A stretch of 64,000 nt of DNA from Roseateles_B sp051857535 (GCF_051857535.1 NZ_JBPZGY010000008.1:124001-188000); one strand, 5' to 3'. Positions 18,256 through 26,830 are shown, counted from the stretch's first letter. A program made the numbers and translations. Notes: generated by a model not told the origin, from the letters alone.

Positions 18256-18459
18256 ATGAGCCAAGCCGTCCCCACCGTCCACCTGACCCCCGAAGAACGC
18301 GACCACCTCTGGTACATGCCGCAGCAGCCCGGCGGCCGCATCGTGCCTGAGCACATCCAGCAGCGCCTCCAGGACCTGGGCCTGGTGACCGCGCCCCTGG
18401 CCGACGGGCAGCGCGGCATCACGGTGCTGGGCGACAAGGTCCGGCGCGGCGTGCTCTGA
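18256..18459 (+). CDS. Small hypothetical protein
   Basis: Predicted 67-aa soluble protein with VHLTPEERDHLWYMPQQPGG near the N-terminus and a C-terminal GITVLGDKVRRGVL. ATG at 18247 is also possible, but a CACAAT promoter-like element covers it (18243-18248). Low charge bias and a normal GC3 pattern support coding. Family not recognised. Confidence 0.5.
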   Translation: MSQAVPTVHLTPEERDHLWYMPQQPGGRIVPEHIQQRLQDLGLVTAPLADGQRGITVLGDKVRRGVL

Positions 18460-18573
18460 GCGACGGGTCCACCCTGCGCGCAAGGGCGCAGGCACAGGTC
18501 CGATTCCGGCCAGACGGCATCCGGCCTGGCGTCTAGAGTGCAGGCATCCACTTCAAGCACCGCCTGCAGATCC

Positions 18574-19380
18574 ATGACGACGACAGCGCAAGACTTCCAC
18601 GCCCTCCACGCCCCCGGCCAACTGCTGATCCTGGCCAATGTCTGGGACCCCGGCAGCGCCGTCCTGGCCCAACAGGGCGGCGCCCGCGCCCTGGCCACCA
18701 GCAGCGCCGCCCTGGCCTGGTCCTTGGGCCATGCCGACGGCGGCGTGCTGCCGCGCCAGGACCTGCTGGACGCCATCGCTCGCATCCAGCAGGTCAACCA
18801 CCTGCCGCTGAGCGTGGACATCGAGGAGGGCTACAGCCAGGACCCAGGCATGGTGCTCTCCCTGGTCCAGGCCCTGATCGAGCTCGGCGTGGTCGGCATC
18901 AACCTGGAAGACGGCCACCAGCCTCCCGAGCTGCTGGAAGCCAAGCTCCGCGCACTGCGCCAGGCCCTGCCCAGGTCGCGCCTGTTCATCAATGCGCGAA
19001 TCGACACCTATCTCTCGGGCCGGCTGCCGGCCGAAGCCCTGGAGGACGACGCCCGGGCTCGCATGCAACGCTACGAGGCGGCCGGCGCCGACGGCCTCTT
19101 CCTGCCCGGCCTGTCCGACCTGGCCGTGGCGCGCCGGCTGGCCGACGCAACGCCCCTGCCCCTGAACCTCATGAGTTGGCCCGGCCTGCCCGGCGCCGAG
19201 GCATTGCGCCAGGCCGGCGTGCGGCGGCTCAGCGCCGGGGCCGCGCTGTTCAAGTCCTGCTATGGCGCCTTGCTGCAGGACATGGAGCTGCTGCACCGGC
19301 AGGGCGAGCTGCTGGACCGGGCTCAGGCGCTGGACTACGCCAGGACCAATGCCTGGATGAGCGCAGCCCGCAAGACCTGA
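18574..19380 (+). CDS. Isocitrate lyase/PEP mutase family protein
   Basis: Cytoplasmic TIM-barrel protein (268 aa) of the PEP mutase/isocitrate lyase superfamily. Motifs: ANVWDPGSA near the N-terminus, the metal-binding DIEEGY, GINLEDG and NARIDTY. It lacks the KKCGH loop of true isocitrate lyases, so C-C or C-P bond chemistry on a small 2-oxo acid is likely but the substrate is unknown. Its last two sense codons and stop (K-T-stop) are written by an exact copy of the recurring 12-mer (19372-19383). Confidence 0.75.
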   Translation: MTTTAQDFHALHAPGQLLILANVWDPGSAVLAQQGGARALATSSAALAWSLGHADGGVLPRQDLLDAIARIQQVNHLPLSVDIEEGYSQDPGMVLSLVQALIELGVVGINLEDGHQPPELLEAKLRALRQALPRSRLFINARIDTYLSGRLPAEALEDDARARMQRYEAAGADGLFLPGLSDLAVARRLADATPLPLNLMSWPGLPGAEALRQAGVRRLSAGAALFKSCYGALLQDMELLHRQGELLDRAQALDYARTNAWMSAARKT

Positions 19381-19471
19381 CCCTCTTCCGTCCCGCCCTG
19401 CAAGCCCGGCAAGGTCGCCTGCAGAGGCGGCCGTCCACGCCCTGAGCCCGGGGAGCCGGCCCGGCCGCGCC

Positions 19472-20542
19472 TCAGCGCCGCCCCACCCACAGCCCTTGTG
19501 GCCGCCACAGCATGATGCCTATCATCGCCAGCGCGATCAGCAGCTGGCGCAGGATGGGCGCATCCAGGTGGCCGTCGGTGAAGCGCTGCAGCGGGCCGGA
19601 GGCATGGCGCAGGGCCTCGGGAAGCACAGAGAGCAGCAAGGCGCCCAGGATCACCCCGGGCACATGGCCCAGGCCGCCCAGCACCACCATGGCCACGATG
19701 AGCACGGACTCCTGCAGGCTGAAGGATTCCGGCGAGATGAAGCCCTGCAGCGCCGCGAAGAACACCCCCGCTACGCCGCCGAAACAGGCGCCCACGGCAA
19801 AGGCCCGCAGCTTCAGCGAGCGCGTGTCCAGGCCCATGGCACGCGCGGCCATCTCGTCCTCCCGCAGGGCCATCCAGGCCCGGCCCAGGCGCGAGCGCTG
19901 GAGCCTCGCACTGACCAGCACGCTCAGGCCCACCAGGGCCAGCAGCAGGTAGGCATAGAGCGTGACTGGCGCCAGCGTCAGCGGCCCCAGCTCCAGGGGC
20001 CGGCCCAGGCTCATGCCGAAGATCTGGAGGTCGTCGATGGGGCTGATGCCGCGTGCCCCGTTGGTGAGGTTGACGGGATGACCCAGGTTGTTGATGAACA
20101 GTCGCACGATCTCGCCGAAGGCCAGTGTGACCACGGCCAGATAGTCCCCCCGCAACCTCAGGGTGGGCGCGCCCAGCAGCAGCCCCGCCACTGCGGCCAA
20201 CAGCGCGGCCAGCGGCAGGATCAGCCACCAGGGCGCATGCAGCCCCATGGGGAACAGCGATCGCAGGCCGCTGAACTGCTCGGTCAGGTGCGGTGATGCC
20301 AACAGGGCGAAAAGATAGGCACCAACGGCGTAGAAGGCCACATAGCCCAGGTCCAGCAGGCCGGCATAGCCCACGACGACATTCAGCCCCAAGGCCAGCA
20401 GCACGTAGAGCAGGGCCTGGTCCAGCACCCGCACCGGCGCCTGGCCCAGCTGCTGGGCCAGCAGCGGCAGCAGGCACAGGCCCAGCAGCAGGCTGGCTGC
20501 GACCAGGGGGTGCCGGGTGATCTTGTCGGTCCAGGTACTCAT
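19472..20542 (-). CDS. LivM-type branched-chain amino acid ABC permease (orphan)
   Basis: Inner-membrane permease of 356 aa, LivM family, with eight to ten hydrophobic segments and the signatures GLNVVVGYAGLLDLGYVAFYAVGAY, TLRLRGDYLAVVTLAFGEIVR and the EAA-type REDEMAARAMGLD loop. LivM normally works with LivH, the ATPases LivG/LivF and a binding protein, but none of these is adjacent here. The frame extends upstream to 20629, but ATG 20542 (MSTWTDKI) is the natural start before the first helix. Substrate cannot be told. Confidence 0.82.
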   Translation of the reverse strand: MSTWTDKITRHPLVAASLLLGLCLLPLLAQQLGQAPVRVLDQALLYVLLALGLNVVVGYAGLLDLGYVAFYAVGAYLFALLASPHLTEQFSGLRSLFPMGLHAPWWLILPLAALLAAVAGLLLGAPTLRLRGDYLAVVTLAFGEIVRLFINNLGHPVNLTNGARGISPIDDLQIFGMSLGRPLELGPLTLAPVTLYAYLLLALVGLSVLVSARLQRSRLGRAWMALREDEMAARAMGLDTRSLKLRAFAVGACFGGVAGVFFAALQGFISPESFSLQESVLIVAMVVLGGLGHVPGVILGALLLSVLPEALRHASGPLQRFTDGHLDAPILRQLLIALAMIGIMLWRPQGLWVGRR

Positions 20543-20650
20543 CGATGGCTCCTCGCCGAAGGTGGGCGTCCGTCGCGGCGCGGCCAGGGTAGCAGCAGGC
20601 CCCGGGGCACCGCCTGCTGCCGGGCGCATACCGGACTGGCGGGCGGCGGC

Positions 20651-21115
20651 TCAGGGCATCGCGCCGTCGAGCAGCAGTTCCAGCTCTTCATCGCCCAGGC
20701 GGTCCTTGCGGCCGGTGGGCCGCCAGCCCAGATGGCGGTAGAAGCCGTGGGAGCGCACCGCCGGGTCGCTGGAGCAGCCCAGGAAGAGGCGGCGGTGCCC
20801 GCGGGACTGCAGGTCCGCCACCAGGCGCAACAGCAGCTCACGGCCCAGGCCGCGGCCCTCGTAGGCGGGCAGCAGGGCCAGCACCACAACCTCGCCGCTG
20901 GCCAGCTCGCCAAAGGCATAGCCGGCCATCTGCGTGCCCTCCCAGGCCACATGGCCGATCAGCTCGCCACGACTGACCTGGCCGGCCCATGACGCCACGG
21001 TGATGCCCAGGGACGCCAGGCGCTCGGCCGACACGGCGTTCTCCCGGGTCCGGCCGCGCAGCGCCACGCAGGCGGCGATGTCCTCCGGCAGGGCCGGGCG
21101 CAATTCGATGTCCAT
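20651..21115 (-). CDS. GNAT-family N-acetyltransferase
   Basis: Acetyl-CoA-dependent transferase of 154 aa with the GNAT fold. The acetyl-CoA loop reads LLPAYEGRGLGRELLLRLV, and the C-terminal RSHGFYRHLGWRPTGRKD is typical. The start MDIELRP at 21115 fits the usual first strand; the longer frame is non-conserved in appearance. Substrate unknown. It is divergent from the DUF2892/ECF pair, with 274 bp between starts in which I see no further gene. Confidence 0.75.
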   Translation of the reverse strand: MDIELRPALPEDIAACVALRGRTRENAVSAERLASLGITVASWAGQVSRGELIGHVAWEGTQMAGYAFGELASGEVVVLALLPAYEGRGLGRELLLRLVADLQSRGHRRLFLGCSSDPAVRSHGFYRHLGWRPTGRKDRLGDEELELLLDGAMP

Positions 21116-21389
21116 GGCCGCACATTGTGCAGGCCCGGGCCCTTCCGCTGCGCAAGGGCGTGGTTCGCGCCGTGGCCCTTCGCTTCCGTGACGCAGTCCG
21201 GCCAGCCGCCGCGCTGGCACCAGGCCTTCTCGCCGAACGGCGGCCAGACCGGGGAAGAGAACCGGACCATGGCGCTCCTGCCGTCGGCGCCCTGATCGCT
21301 GCCGCAGGATTTTTTGCGGCACCTGAATCCTTTCGCCACCGCCACGCCTCTTGTGCAGGGTGATCCACTTCCAGCCCGGGAGGCTGTCC

Positions 21390-21605
21390 ATGTTCTATCT
21401 CAAACGCAACGTCCCCGCTTCCGAGCGCGGCGCCCGGCTCGCAGGCGCCCTCCTCATGGCACTGGCCGCGGGCTTGGGCGGGCTCGGTCCGGTCTGGGCC
21501 TGGCTGCTGGGCGGCTCGGCCCTGGGCCTGGCGCTGACCGCCCTGTTGGGCTTCTGCCCGGCCTGCGCGATGATGGGCCGCCGCCCCCTGGACCACAAGC
21601 CATGA
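21390..21605 (+). CDS. DUF2892 small membrane protein
   Basis: 71-aa protein of the DUF2892 (YgaP-like transmembrane) family: an N-terminal FYLKRNVPASERGARLAGAL amphipathic stretch, two hydrophobic segments, and a conserved-type GFCPACAMMG end with two cysteines. Shine-Dalgarno GGGAGG lies just before the start. It overlaps the following ECF sigma gene (ATGA), so the two are made together; the pairing suggests a membrane partner or target of that sigma factor, but this is inference. Confidence 0.72.
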   Translation: MFYLKRNVPASERGARLAGALLMALAAGLGGLGPVWAWLLGGSALGLALTALLGFCPACAMMGRRPLDHKP

Positions 21606-22180
21606 ATCCTGCCCACACGCCCCTGGTCGAAGCCGCCCGCTCAGGCGACGCCCAGGCCCTGCATGAGCTGCTGCGCCGCTGCCAGCCGGACCTGCGGCGC
21701 TTCGCCCGCCGCAGCTGTGCCAGCAGCGAAGATGCGGAGGACGCCGTGCAGCTGGCCCTGTGGACGCTGCATCGGCGCATCGGCACTCTGCGCACGGTGG
21801 CGACCTTCACCACCTGGCTGTTCCGCATCGTCGAGCGCGAGTGTTTTCGCCTCCTGCGCCGCCAGCCGCGGCACCAGCCCCTGGATGAGCTGGCCGCCCA
21901 TGAGCATCCCGAAGCAGCGGCCGTTCCCCTGGACCTGCGCCAGGATCTGGTGCGCGCCCTGCAGGCCCTGAGCCCGCCCTACCGCGAGGTGCTGTTGCTG
22001 CGCGATGTGCACGAACTGAGCGGCCCCGAGGTGGCCGCCGAGCTGGGCCTGAGCCTGGAGGCGGTGAAGAGCCGCCTGCACCGGGCCCGCGCCCAGGTGC
22101 GCCAACGCCTGCTGGCCAGCGGCTACTGGCTGAAGGACGGCGTCCCGCAGCCCGAGGTCGCAGGCCGCCACACCCGCTGA
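21602..22180 (+). CDS. ECF-family RNA polymerase sigma factor
   Basis: Sigma-70 family extracytoplasmic-function regulator (192 aa). Region 2 spans about residues 10-80 (DAEDAVQLALWTLHRRIGTLRTVATFTTWLFRIV) and region 4 about 110-165, with PPYREVLLLRDVHELSGPEVAAELGLSLEAVKSRLHRAR. The start at 21602 overlaps the DUF2892 stop. No recognisable anti-sigma gene follows; instead the 3' side is a decayed region. The small DUF2892 membrane protein may be a regulator. Confidence 0.87.
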   Translation: MNPAHTPLVEAARSGDAQALHELLRRCQPDLRRFARRSCASSEDAEDAVQLALWTLHRRIGTLRTVATFTTWLFRIVERECFRLLRRQPRHQPLDELAAHEHPEAAAVPLDLRQDLVRALQALSPPYREVLLLRDVHELSGPEVAAELGLSLEAVKSRLHRARAQVRQRLLASGYWLKDGVPQPEVAGRHTR

Positions 22181-22186
22181 GCCGTC

Positions 22187-22300
22187 TCAGAGGACCATGC
22201 CGCCCGAGGCCTCGATGCACTGACCGGTGATCCAGGCCGCACCCGGCATCAGGGCGGCCACGGCGCCGCCGATGTCCTCGACCTCGCCCACGCGCGGCCC
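22187..22300 (-). pseudogene. 3' remnant of a short-chain dehydrogenase gene
   Basis: Read on the minus strand, 22300 to 22187 encodes RVGEVEDIGGAVAALM, then AAWITGQCIEASGGMVL and a stop, the typical C-terminus of an SDR/3-oxoacyl-ACP reductase-like enzyme. No start or NAD-binding N-terminus exists: upstream the sequence changes abruptly into a LysR tail on the other strand. The remnant is 9 bp from the ECF sigma gene stop. Confidence 0.7.
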
Positions 22301-22302
22301 AG

Positions 22303-22520
22303 GCCGGCGCCGGCATCGTCCAGCTGCCGCTCACGGGCGTACGCGAGGCGCTGGCCCAGGGCCGGCTGGAACGCCTGCTGCCCGGTTTCGAGGGCCACCC
22401 CTGCCCATCACCCTGCTGCGCAGCGCGCGTCGCCACACGCCACGACGGGTGCGGGTGTTCATGGACTGGCTGGCGCAGGACCTTGACCACGCCCCAGCAG
22501 AAGCGCGCAAGCCGCTCTGA
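22303..22520 (+). pseudogene. 3' remnant of a LysR regulator gene, frameshifted
   Basis: On the plus strand, 22303-22398 encodes AGIVQLPLTGVREALAQGRL and ERLLPGFEG, and after a one-base shift near 22396-22401 the frame continues as LPITLLRSARRHTPRRVRVF and MDWLAQDL to the stop at 22520. This is the C-terminal end of a LysR effector domain. The N-terminal DNA-binding part is missing. It abuts the SDR remnant, so one deletion probably removed the shared promoter and both 5' parts. Confidence 0.7.
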
Positions 22521-22532
22521 CTTGCTGCCGGA

Positions 22533-23315
22533 TCAGACGCCGTACTGCCGACGCAGCACATCGACCCGCCCCTGCCGACGCAGCGTCTCCAGGCTCTCTT
22601 GCAGCAGTTGGGCCAGGGCACGGGCGCTGGGGACGACGCCGAACCAGTAAGCCCCCTCGCCATCCAGTTCCATGACGGGCCGCAGGAGGTCACTGGCCAG
22701 GCCCAGTTGGCGGGCCGCCCAGGCCGCAGCCAGCTCGTTCATGGCCAGGAACTCAGCGCGGCCGGCCACCAGCATGCGCAGGGCCGTCGTGTAGTTGGCA
22801 GACACCTGTAGCTGGGCCGGCGGCACATGGAAGTCCTCCAGCAGCTTGCGATGGGTGGCCGTGCCCTTGTTGACGACCACCTGGGCGCTGCCCAGGCGTG
22901 CCCAGCCCTTGAATTCCAGGTCGCTGCGCTGGCTCAGGCGGTAGAGCATCACCCGGCGCCGCATGACCGGGCCTATCCACAGGTACATCTCCTCCCGCTC
23001 GGGCAGGCGCACGAGGGGGAACGCCACCACGCCCGGGCCCAGCATGGCGGCCTGCTGCAGCCGCAGGAAGGGCTGGATTTCGATGGCAGCCGGCAATCCC
23101 AGCTGGGCAGACATCTCGCGGAAGAGGTCGGCGAAGAGACCCTGCACCCGCCCGCCTTCCTCGAAGCTCAGGGGCGGCAGCGAGTTCGCGTAACCCAGCA
23201 GACGGTCCAGGCCCAGCGGCGGCGGCGCTCCCCAGGCCGGCGCGGCCATGGCGCCAGCACCCAGCAGGACCTGGAGGCACTGACGGCGAGACGCAGACGG
23301 GTCAGGCGGACGCAT
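22533..23315 (-). CDS. Orphan periplasmic substrate-binding-like protein
   Basis: 260-aa protein with a twin-arginine-like signal (SRRQCLQVLLGAGAMAAPAWG) and a SBP_bac_3-like two-lobed body: LLGYANSLPPLSFEEGGRVQGLFADLFREM at the N-terminal lobe, then KGTATHRKLLEDFHVPP and a C-terminal helix LAQLLQESLETLRRQGRVD. Secreted to the periplasm. No permease or ATPase nearby. Start ATG 23315 chosen for the signal peptide. Ligand unknown. Confidence 0.65.
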   Translation of the reverse strand: MRPPDPSASRRQCLQVLLGAGAMAAPAWGAPPPLGLDRLLGYANSLPPLSFEEGGRVQGLFADLFREMSAQLGLPAAIEIQPFLRLQQAAMLGPGVVAFPLVRLPEREEMYLWIGPVMRRRVMLYRLSQRSDLEFKGWARLGSAQVVVNKGTATHRKLLEDFHVPPAQLQVSANYTTALRMLVAGRAEFLAMNELAAAWAARQLGLASDLLRPVMELDGEGAYWFGVVPSARALAQLLQESLETLRRQGRVDVLRRQYGV

Positions 23316-23510
23316 GCTGCCATGATCCTGCCCTGGCCCTCGCGAAGCTGACGCCCACGGCCCAAGCCCTGGCATTGCGTGACTTGTCACCGGAGGCCAT
23401 GTCGCCCGGCGCGCAGTCTGCCGACGCTGGCTGAGCCCCGGTCTTGACCTTGCTCAAGCCCTTTGCCCTTCCCCCAGCGACCCATGGCGGTGCGCGGCAC
23501 AATGGACGCC

Positions 23511-24647
23511 ATGTCCGAACGCGTGATCCCCCTGCTGGACCAGCGCCAGCGTTCCCCGGTGCCACCCCGGCCGGCCGGGATCGCCCTGCCCGAGGCCGGC
23601 GCCGCCCTGCTGGACGCCCGCGGGCGCCCCCTGCGCGACCTGCGCATCTCGGTGACGGACCGCTGCAACTTCCGCTGCAGCTACTGCATGCCCAAGGAAG
23701 TCTTCGACCACTACCACCCCTTCCTCTCACACGGGGAGCTGCTGAGCTTCGAGGAGATCACGCGGCTGGCCAGCGTCTTCGTGCGTCTGGGCGTGCAGAA
23801 GCTGCGGCTGACGGGCGGCGAGCCCCTGCTGCGCAAGCATGTAGAACGCCTGGTGGAGTTGCTGGCGCCCCTGCGCACGCCCGAAGGCCGCCCCCTGGAC
23901 CTCACGCTGACGACCAACGGCTCACTGCTGGCCCGCAAGGCCCGGGCCCTGAAGGACGCCGGCCTGCAGCGCGTCACGGTGAGCCTGGACGCACTGGACG
24001 ACGCCATCTTCCAGCGCATGAACGACGTGGGCTTTCCGGTGGGCGAGGTGCTGGCGGGCATCGAGGCTGCGCAGGCGGCGGGCCTGGGACCGATCAAGGT
24101 GAACATGGTGGTCAAGCGCGGCACCAACGAGGACCAGATCCTGCCCCTGGCCCGGCATTTCAAGGGCACGGGCGTGGTCCTGCGCTTCATCGAATACATG
24201 GACGTGGGCGCCAGCAACGGCTGGCGCATGGACGAGGTCCTGCCCTCGGCCCAGGTGCTGGCGCGGCTGCGCGAGCACTGGGACATGGTGCCGCTGTCTG
24301 CCAGCGCGCCGGGCGAGACCGCCGAGCGCTGGGGCTATGCCGACGGCTCGGGCGAGGTCGGCCTGATCTCCAGCGTCACCCAGGCCTTCTGCGGGGACTG
24401 CAACCGCGCGCGGCTCTCCACCGAGGGGCAGCTCTACACCTGCCTCTTCGCCAGCGGCGGCCATGACCTGCGCGCCCTGCTGCGCGGCGAGCGCGGCCAT
24501 GCGGCCCTGGACGACGAGGCCTTGGCCGCCACTCTGGCCGGGTTGTGGAACCGGCGTGCCGACCGCTACTCCGAGCTGCGCTCGCAGCTGACAGCCGAGC
24601 CGGGGAGCGGGCAGCGGCGCATCGAGATGCACTACATCGGAGGCTGA
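23511..24647 (+). CDS. moaA: GTP 3',8-cyclase MoaA (molybdenum cofactor step 1)
   Basis: Radical-SAM enzyme (378 aa) starting molybdenum cofactor synthesis: it turns GTP into 3',8-cyclo-GTP. The SAM cluster motif is C52-x3-C56-x2-C59 (DRCNFRCSYCMP), the second cluster is FCGDCNRARLS with TCLF further on, and the required C-terminal GG is present (HYIGG-stop). ATG at 23502 is another start candidate; a CACAAT element overlaps it (23498-23503), which favours 23511. It supplies cofactor to FdsA encoded about 9 kb upstream. A hairpin and a tandem array follow directly. Confidence 0.95.
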   Translation: MSERVIPLLDQRQRSPVPPRPAGIALPEAGAALLDARGRPLRDLRISVTDRCNFRCSYCMPKEVFDHYHPFLSHGELLSFEEITRLASVFVRLGVQKLRLTGGEPLLRKHVERLVELLAPLRTPEGRPLDLTLTTNGSLLARKARALKDAGLQRVTVSLDALDDAIFQRMNDVGFPVGEVLAGIEAAQAAGLGPIKVNMVVKRGTNEDQILPLARHFKGTGVVLRFIEYMDVGASNGWRMDEVLPSAQVLARLREHWDMVPLSASAPGETAERWGYADGSGEVGLISSVTQAFCGDCNRARLSTEGQLYTCLFASGGHDLRALLRGERGHAALDDEALAATLAGLWNRRADRYSELRSQLTAEPGSGQRRIEMHYIGG

Positions 24648-24662
24648 ATGGCTCCCCCCCTA

Positions 24663-24715
24663 CCGGCTTCGCCGGCCCCCTCGAGGGGGCACGGCCGTAG
24701 GACCGGCGAAGCCGG
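24663..24715. terminator. Nested hairpin after moaA
   Basis: A perfect 16-nt palindrome (24675-24690, centred on TCGA) lies within a 13-bp perfect inverted repeat: CCGGCTTCGCCGG at 24663-24675 and CCGGCGAAGCCGG at 24703-24715. It begins 15 bp after the moaA stop and can act as a terminator in either direction. The right arm is also the first part of each 135-bp unit in the array that follows, so the array looks grown from this element. Confidence 0.6.
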
Positions 24716-25457
24716 ATCCTCGGCCGTCGTGCCTGAGGGCCCGCTGGCGCGGCCCGGTCTGGTGGGAGCGACGCGGGGCCCGCGGCCTGCCTCGATGGCC
24801 CAAGCGCTTCACCAGGCGTCGCAGGGCGGCGTCAATGCCGGCGAAGCCAGATCCTCGGCCGTCGTGCCTGTGGGCCTGCTGGCGCGGCCCGGTCTGGTGG
24901 GAGCGGCGCGGGGCCCGCGGCCTGCCTCGATGGCCCAAGCGCTTCACCAGGCGTCGCAGGGCGGCGTCAATGCCGGCGAAGCCGGATCCTCGGCCGTCGT
25001 GCCTGAGGGCCCGCTGGCGCGGCCCGGTCTGGTGGGAGCGGCGCGAGGCCCGCGGCCTGCCTCGATGGCCCAAGCGCTTCACCAGGCGTCGCAGGGCGAC
25101 GTCAATGCCGGCGAAGCCGGATCCTCGGCCGTCCTGCCTGAGGGCCCGCTGGCGCGGCCCGGTCTGGTGGGAGCGGCGCGAGGCCCGCGGCCTGCCTCGA
25201 TGGCCCAAGCGCTTCACCAGGCGTCGCAGGGCGACGTCAATGCCAGCGAAGCCGGATCCTCGGCCGTCCTGCCTGAGGGCCTGCTGGCGCGGCCCGGTCT
25301 GGTGGGAGCGGCGCGAGGCCCGCGGCCTGCCTCGATGGCCCAAGCGCTTCACCAGGCGTCGCAGGGCGGCGTCAATGCCGGCGAAGCCGGATCCTCGGCC
25401 GTCGTGCCTGTGGGCCTGCTGGCGCGGCCCGGTCTGGTGAGAGCGGCGCGGGGCCCG
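24705..25457. repeat. 135-bp tandem repeat array (5.6 units)
   Basis: Five complete units starting at 24705, 24840, 24975, 25110 and 25245 and a partial sixth at 25380, spacing exactly 135 bp with no indel. Units differ at only a few positions (for example GCCGGAT/GCCAGAT, GTCGTGCCT/GTCCTGCCT, GCGCGGGG/GCGCGAGG). Because 135 is a multiple of three, several frames on both strands stay open, and none has a convincing start or a plausible protein. The array fills the gap between moaA and the small membrane-protein gene. Repeats lack the spacer/repeat structure of CRISPR. Function unknown. Confidence 0.95.
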
Positions 25458-25542
25458 AGACCTTCGCCAGGCGCTGAACGGGCCTGGTGCCGGGCAAGTC
25501 CTTTGCTCCTGGGCCATCCAGCCTGATTGACACGAGGCCGCC

Positions 25543-25899
25543 ATGCCCCCCTCTCCTCCAGAACATTTCCGGCAGGCCCTCACGGGCTGGTTCACGCGGC
25601 CGGTGCGGCGGCGGGCGGCGCTGTTCACGGCGCTGAGCTTCGTGCTGCCCTGGCTGCTGGGCGCCTGGATCAAGCTGGGGCAGCAGCCCGGGCTGCACAA
25701 CGACGCCGAACGCCAGCAGCTGCTGGTGGACTACATGGTCGTAGGCGCCATTCTCTTCAGCCTCAGCATGGTGCTGACCTGGTTGATCGGAACCTGGATC
25801 CTGGCGGTGATGAAGGGCCGGCAGGTGCTGGGTGACGACTTCCCGGAGGAGACGCACCGCCCGAGCCCGGCCGATGACCGGGTGCGCCGCCGTGGCTGA
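25543..25899 (+). CDS. Small membrane protein of unknown function
   Basis: 118-aa protein with two hydrophobic segments (about residues 26-45 and 64-92) and a charged C-terminal tail. N-terminal HFRQALTGWFTRPVRRRAAL is positively charged and likely cytoplasmic. The 3' end overlaps mobA by 26 bp, suggesting coupling with molybdenum cofactor synthesis. Family not recognised. Confidence 0.6.
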   Translation: MPPSPPEHFRQALTGWFTRPVRRRAALFTALSFVLPWLLGAWIKLGQQPGLHNDAERQQLLVDYMVVGAILFSLSMVLTWLIGTWILAVMKGRQVLGDDFPEETHRPSPADDRVRRRG

Positions 25900-26605
25900 G
25901 CAAGGCCCCGGTCCAGGGCAGATCACCGGCCTCATCCTGGCCGGAGGCGAAGGCCGCCGCATGGGCGGGCAGGACAAGGGCCTGCTGATGCTGCAGGAGC
26001 GCCCACTGGCCGCCCACGCACTGGAGCGCCTGTCCCCGCAGGTAAGCCAGGTGCTCATCAGCGCCAACCGGCATGCCGAGGCCTACGCCGCCCTGGGTGC
26101 GCCCGTGCTGGCGGACAGCCTGCCCGGCTTCCTGGGCCCGCTGGCCGGCCTGCTGACCGGCCTCCAGGCCTGCCGGACCGACTGGCTGCTGAGCGTGCCC
26201 TGCGACAGCCCTGCCCTGGTCCCGGACCTCGGGACGCGCCTCGCAGCAGCCCTGGACGGCAAGCCCGGTGCCGGCGGCCAGCCCCCGGTTCGCGTCGCCC
26301 TGGTGGAAGGGCCGGACGAGGAACGCGGCGGCTGGCGCCTGCACCCGGCCTTTGCCCTGGTGCACCGCTCCCTGGCCGCCCCCCTGGCACAGGCCCTGGC
26401 CGGCGGCGAGCGCCGCCTGGGCGCCTGGCTAGGCAGCCAAGCTCACGTCCGCGTGCGCTTCGCAGGCCCCGCCGACGCCCTCATGCTGGCCAATGCCAAC
26501 ACGCCCGAGGCCCTGGCACGCCTGGCCACGCGCTGGGCCGAACATCAGCCGACTCAAGAAGGGTCTCATCAGCCGCCTCATCAGCCACCTCCTCAAGCCG
26601 CCTGA
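25874..26605 (+). CDS. mobA: Molybdenum cofactor guanylyltransferase MobA
   Basis: Cytoplasmic enzyme (243 aa) that adds GMP from GTP to the molybdopterin cofactor, giving the MGD used by FdsA. The nucleotide-binding signature LILAGGEGRRMGGQDKGLL is present near residue 20, then FLGPLAGLLTGL and the metal site PCDSPALVP. The start at 25874 lies inside the previous gene. The C-terminal tail (HQPPHQPPPQAA) is low complexity and probably not functional. moeA, often beside moaA/mobA in related bacteria, is not in this window. Confidence 0.9.
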   Translation: MTGCAAVAEQGPGPGQITGLILAGGEGRRMGGQDKGLLMLQERPLAAHALERLSPQVSQVLISANRHAEAYAALGAPVLADSLPGFLGPLAGLLTGLQACRTDWLLSVPCDSPALVPDLGTRLAAALDGKPGAGGQPPVRVALVEGPDEERGGWRLHPAFALVHRSLAAPLAQALAGGERRLGAWLGSQAHVRVRFAGPADALMLANANTPEALARLATRWAEHQPTQEGSHQPPHQPPPQAA

Positions 26606-26715
26606 AGAAGCCTCTGAACCAAGGCAGCAGCCCCCCGCGACGAAGCCGAGCCCCGGGTATCCGTGGGGCCAGGTCTTGCCATGACCCACCGGGGTGATGC
26701 CTGGCGGGACGGCCG

Positions 26716-26771
26716 GGCAGCACCACCAAGGCAGCACCACCAAGGCAGCACTACTGAGGCAGCACCACCGA
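26716..26771. repeat. 14-bp minisatellite (four copies)
   Basis: Four contiguous 14-bp units (GGCAGCACCACCAA twice, then GGCAGCACTACTGA and GGCAGCACCACCGA), followed by a degenerate fifth. It lies in the 281-bp gap between mobA and the secreted protease gene, which otherwise holds a variant of the 12-mer repeat (26666-26677) and two hairpins. Confidence 0.85.
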
Positions 26772-26830
26772 GGCGCGCCACTGAGGTCTCATCGACTCCA
26801 GCCGGACAGACCGCCCGGCGCGCCAGCGCA

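Noticed and set aside
22190..22520. A complete small regulator or dehydrogenase gene
   Set aside because: Only C-terminal ends of two families on opposite strands; no N-terminus, start or intact frame.
24705..25457. CRISPR-like array
   Set aside because: Units are contiguous and 135 bp long with no unique spacers, and no cas genes are near.
24648..25526. Long open frames across the 135-bp array on both strands
   Set aside because: The period is a multiple of three and DNA is GC-rich, so frames stay open by chance; no Shine-Dalgarno, no fold, and three frames are equally open.
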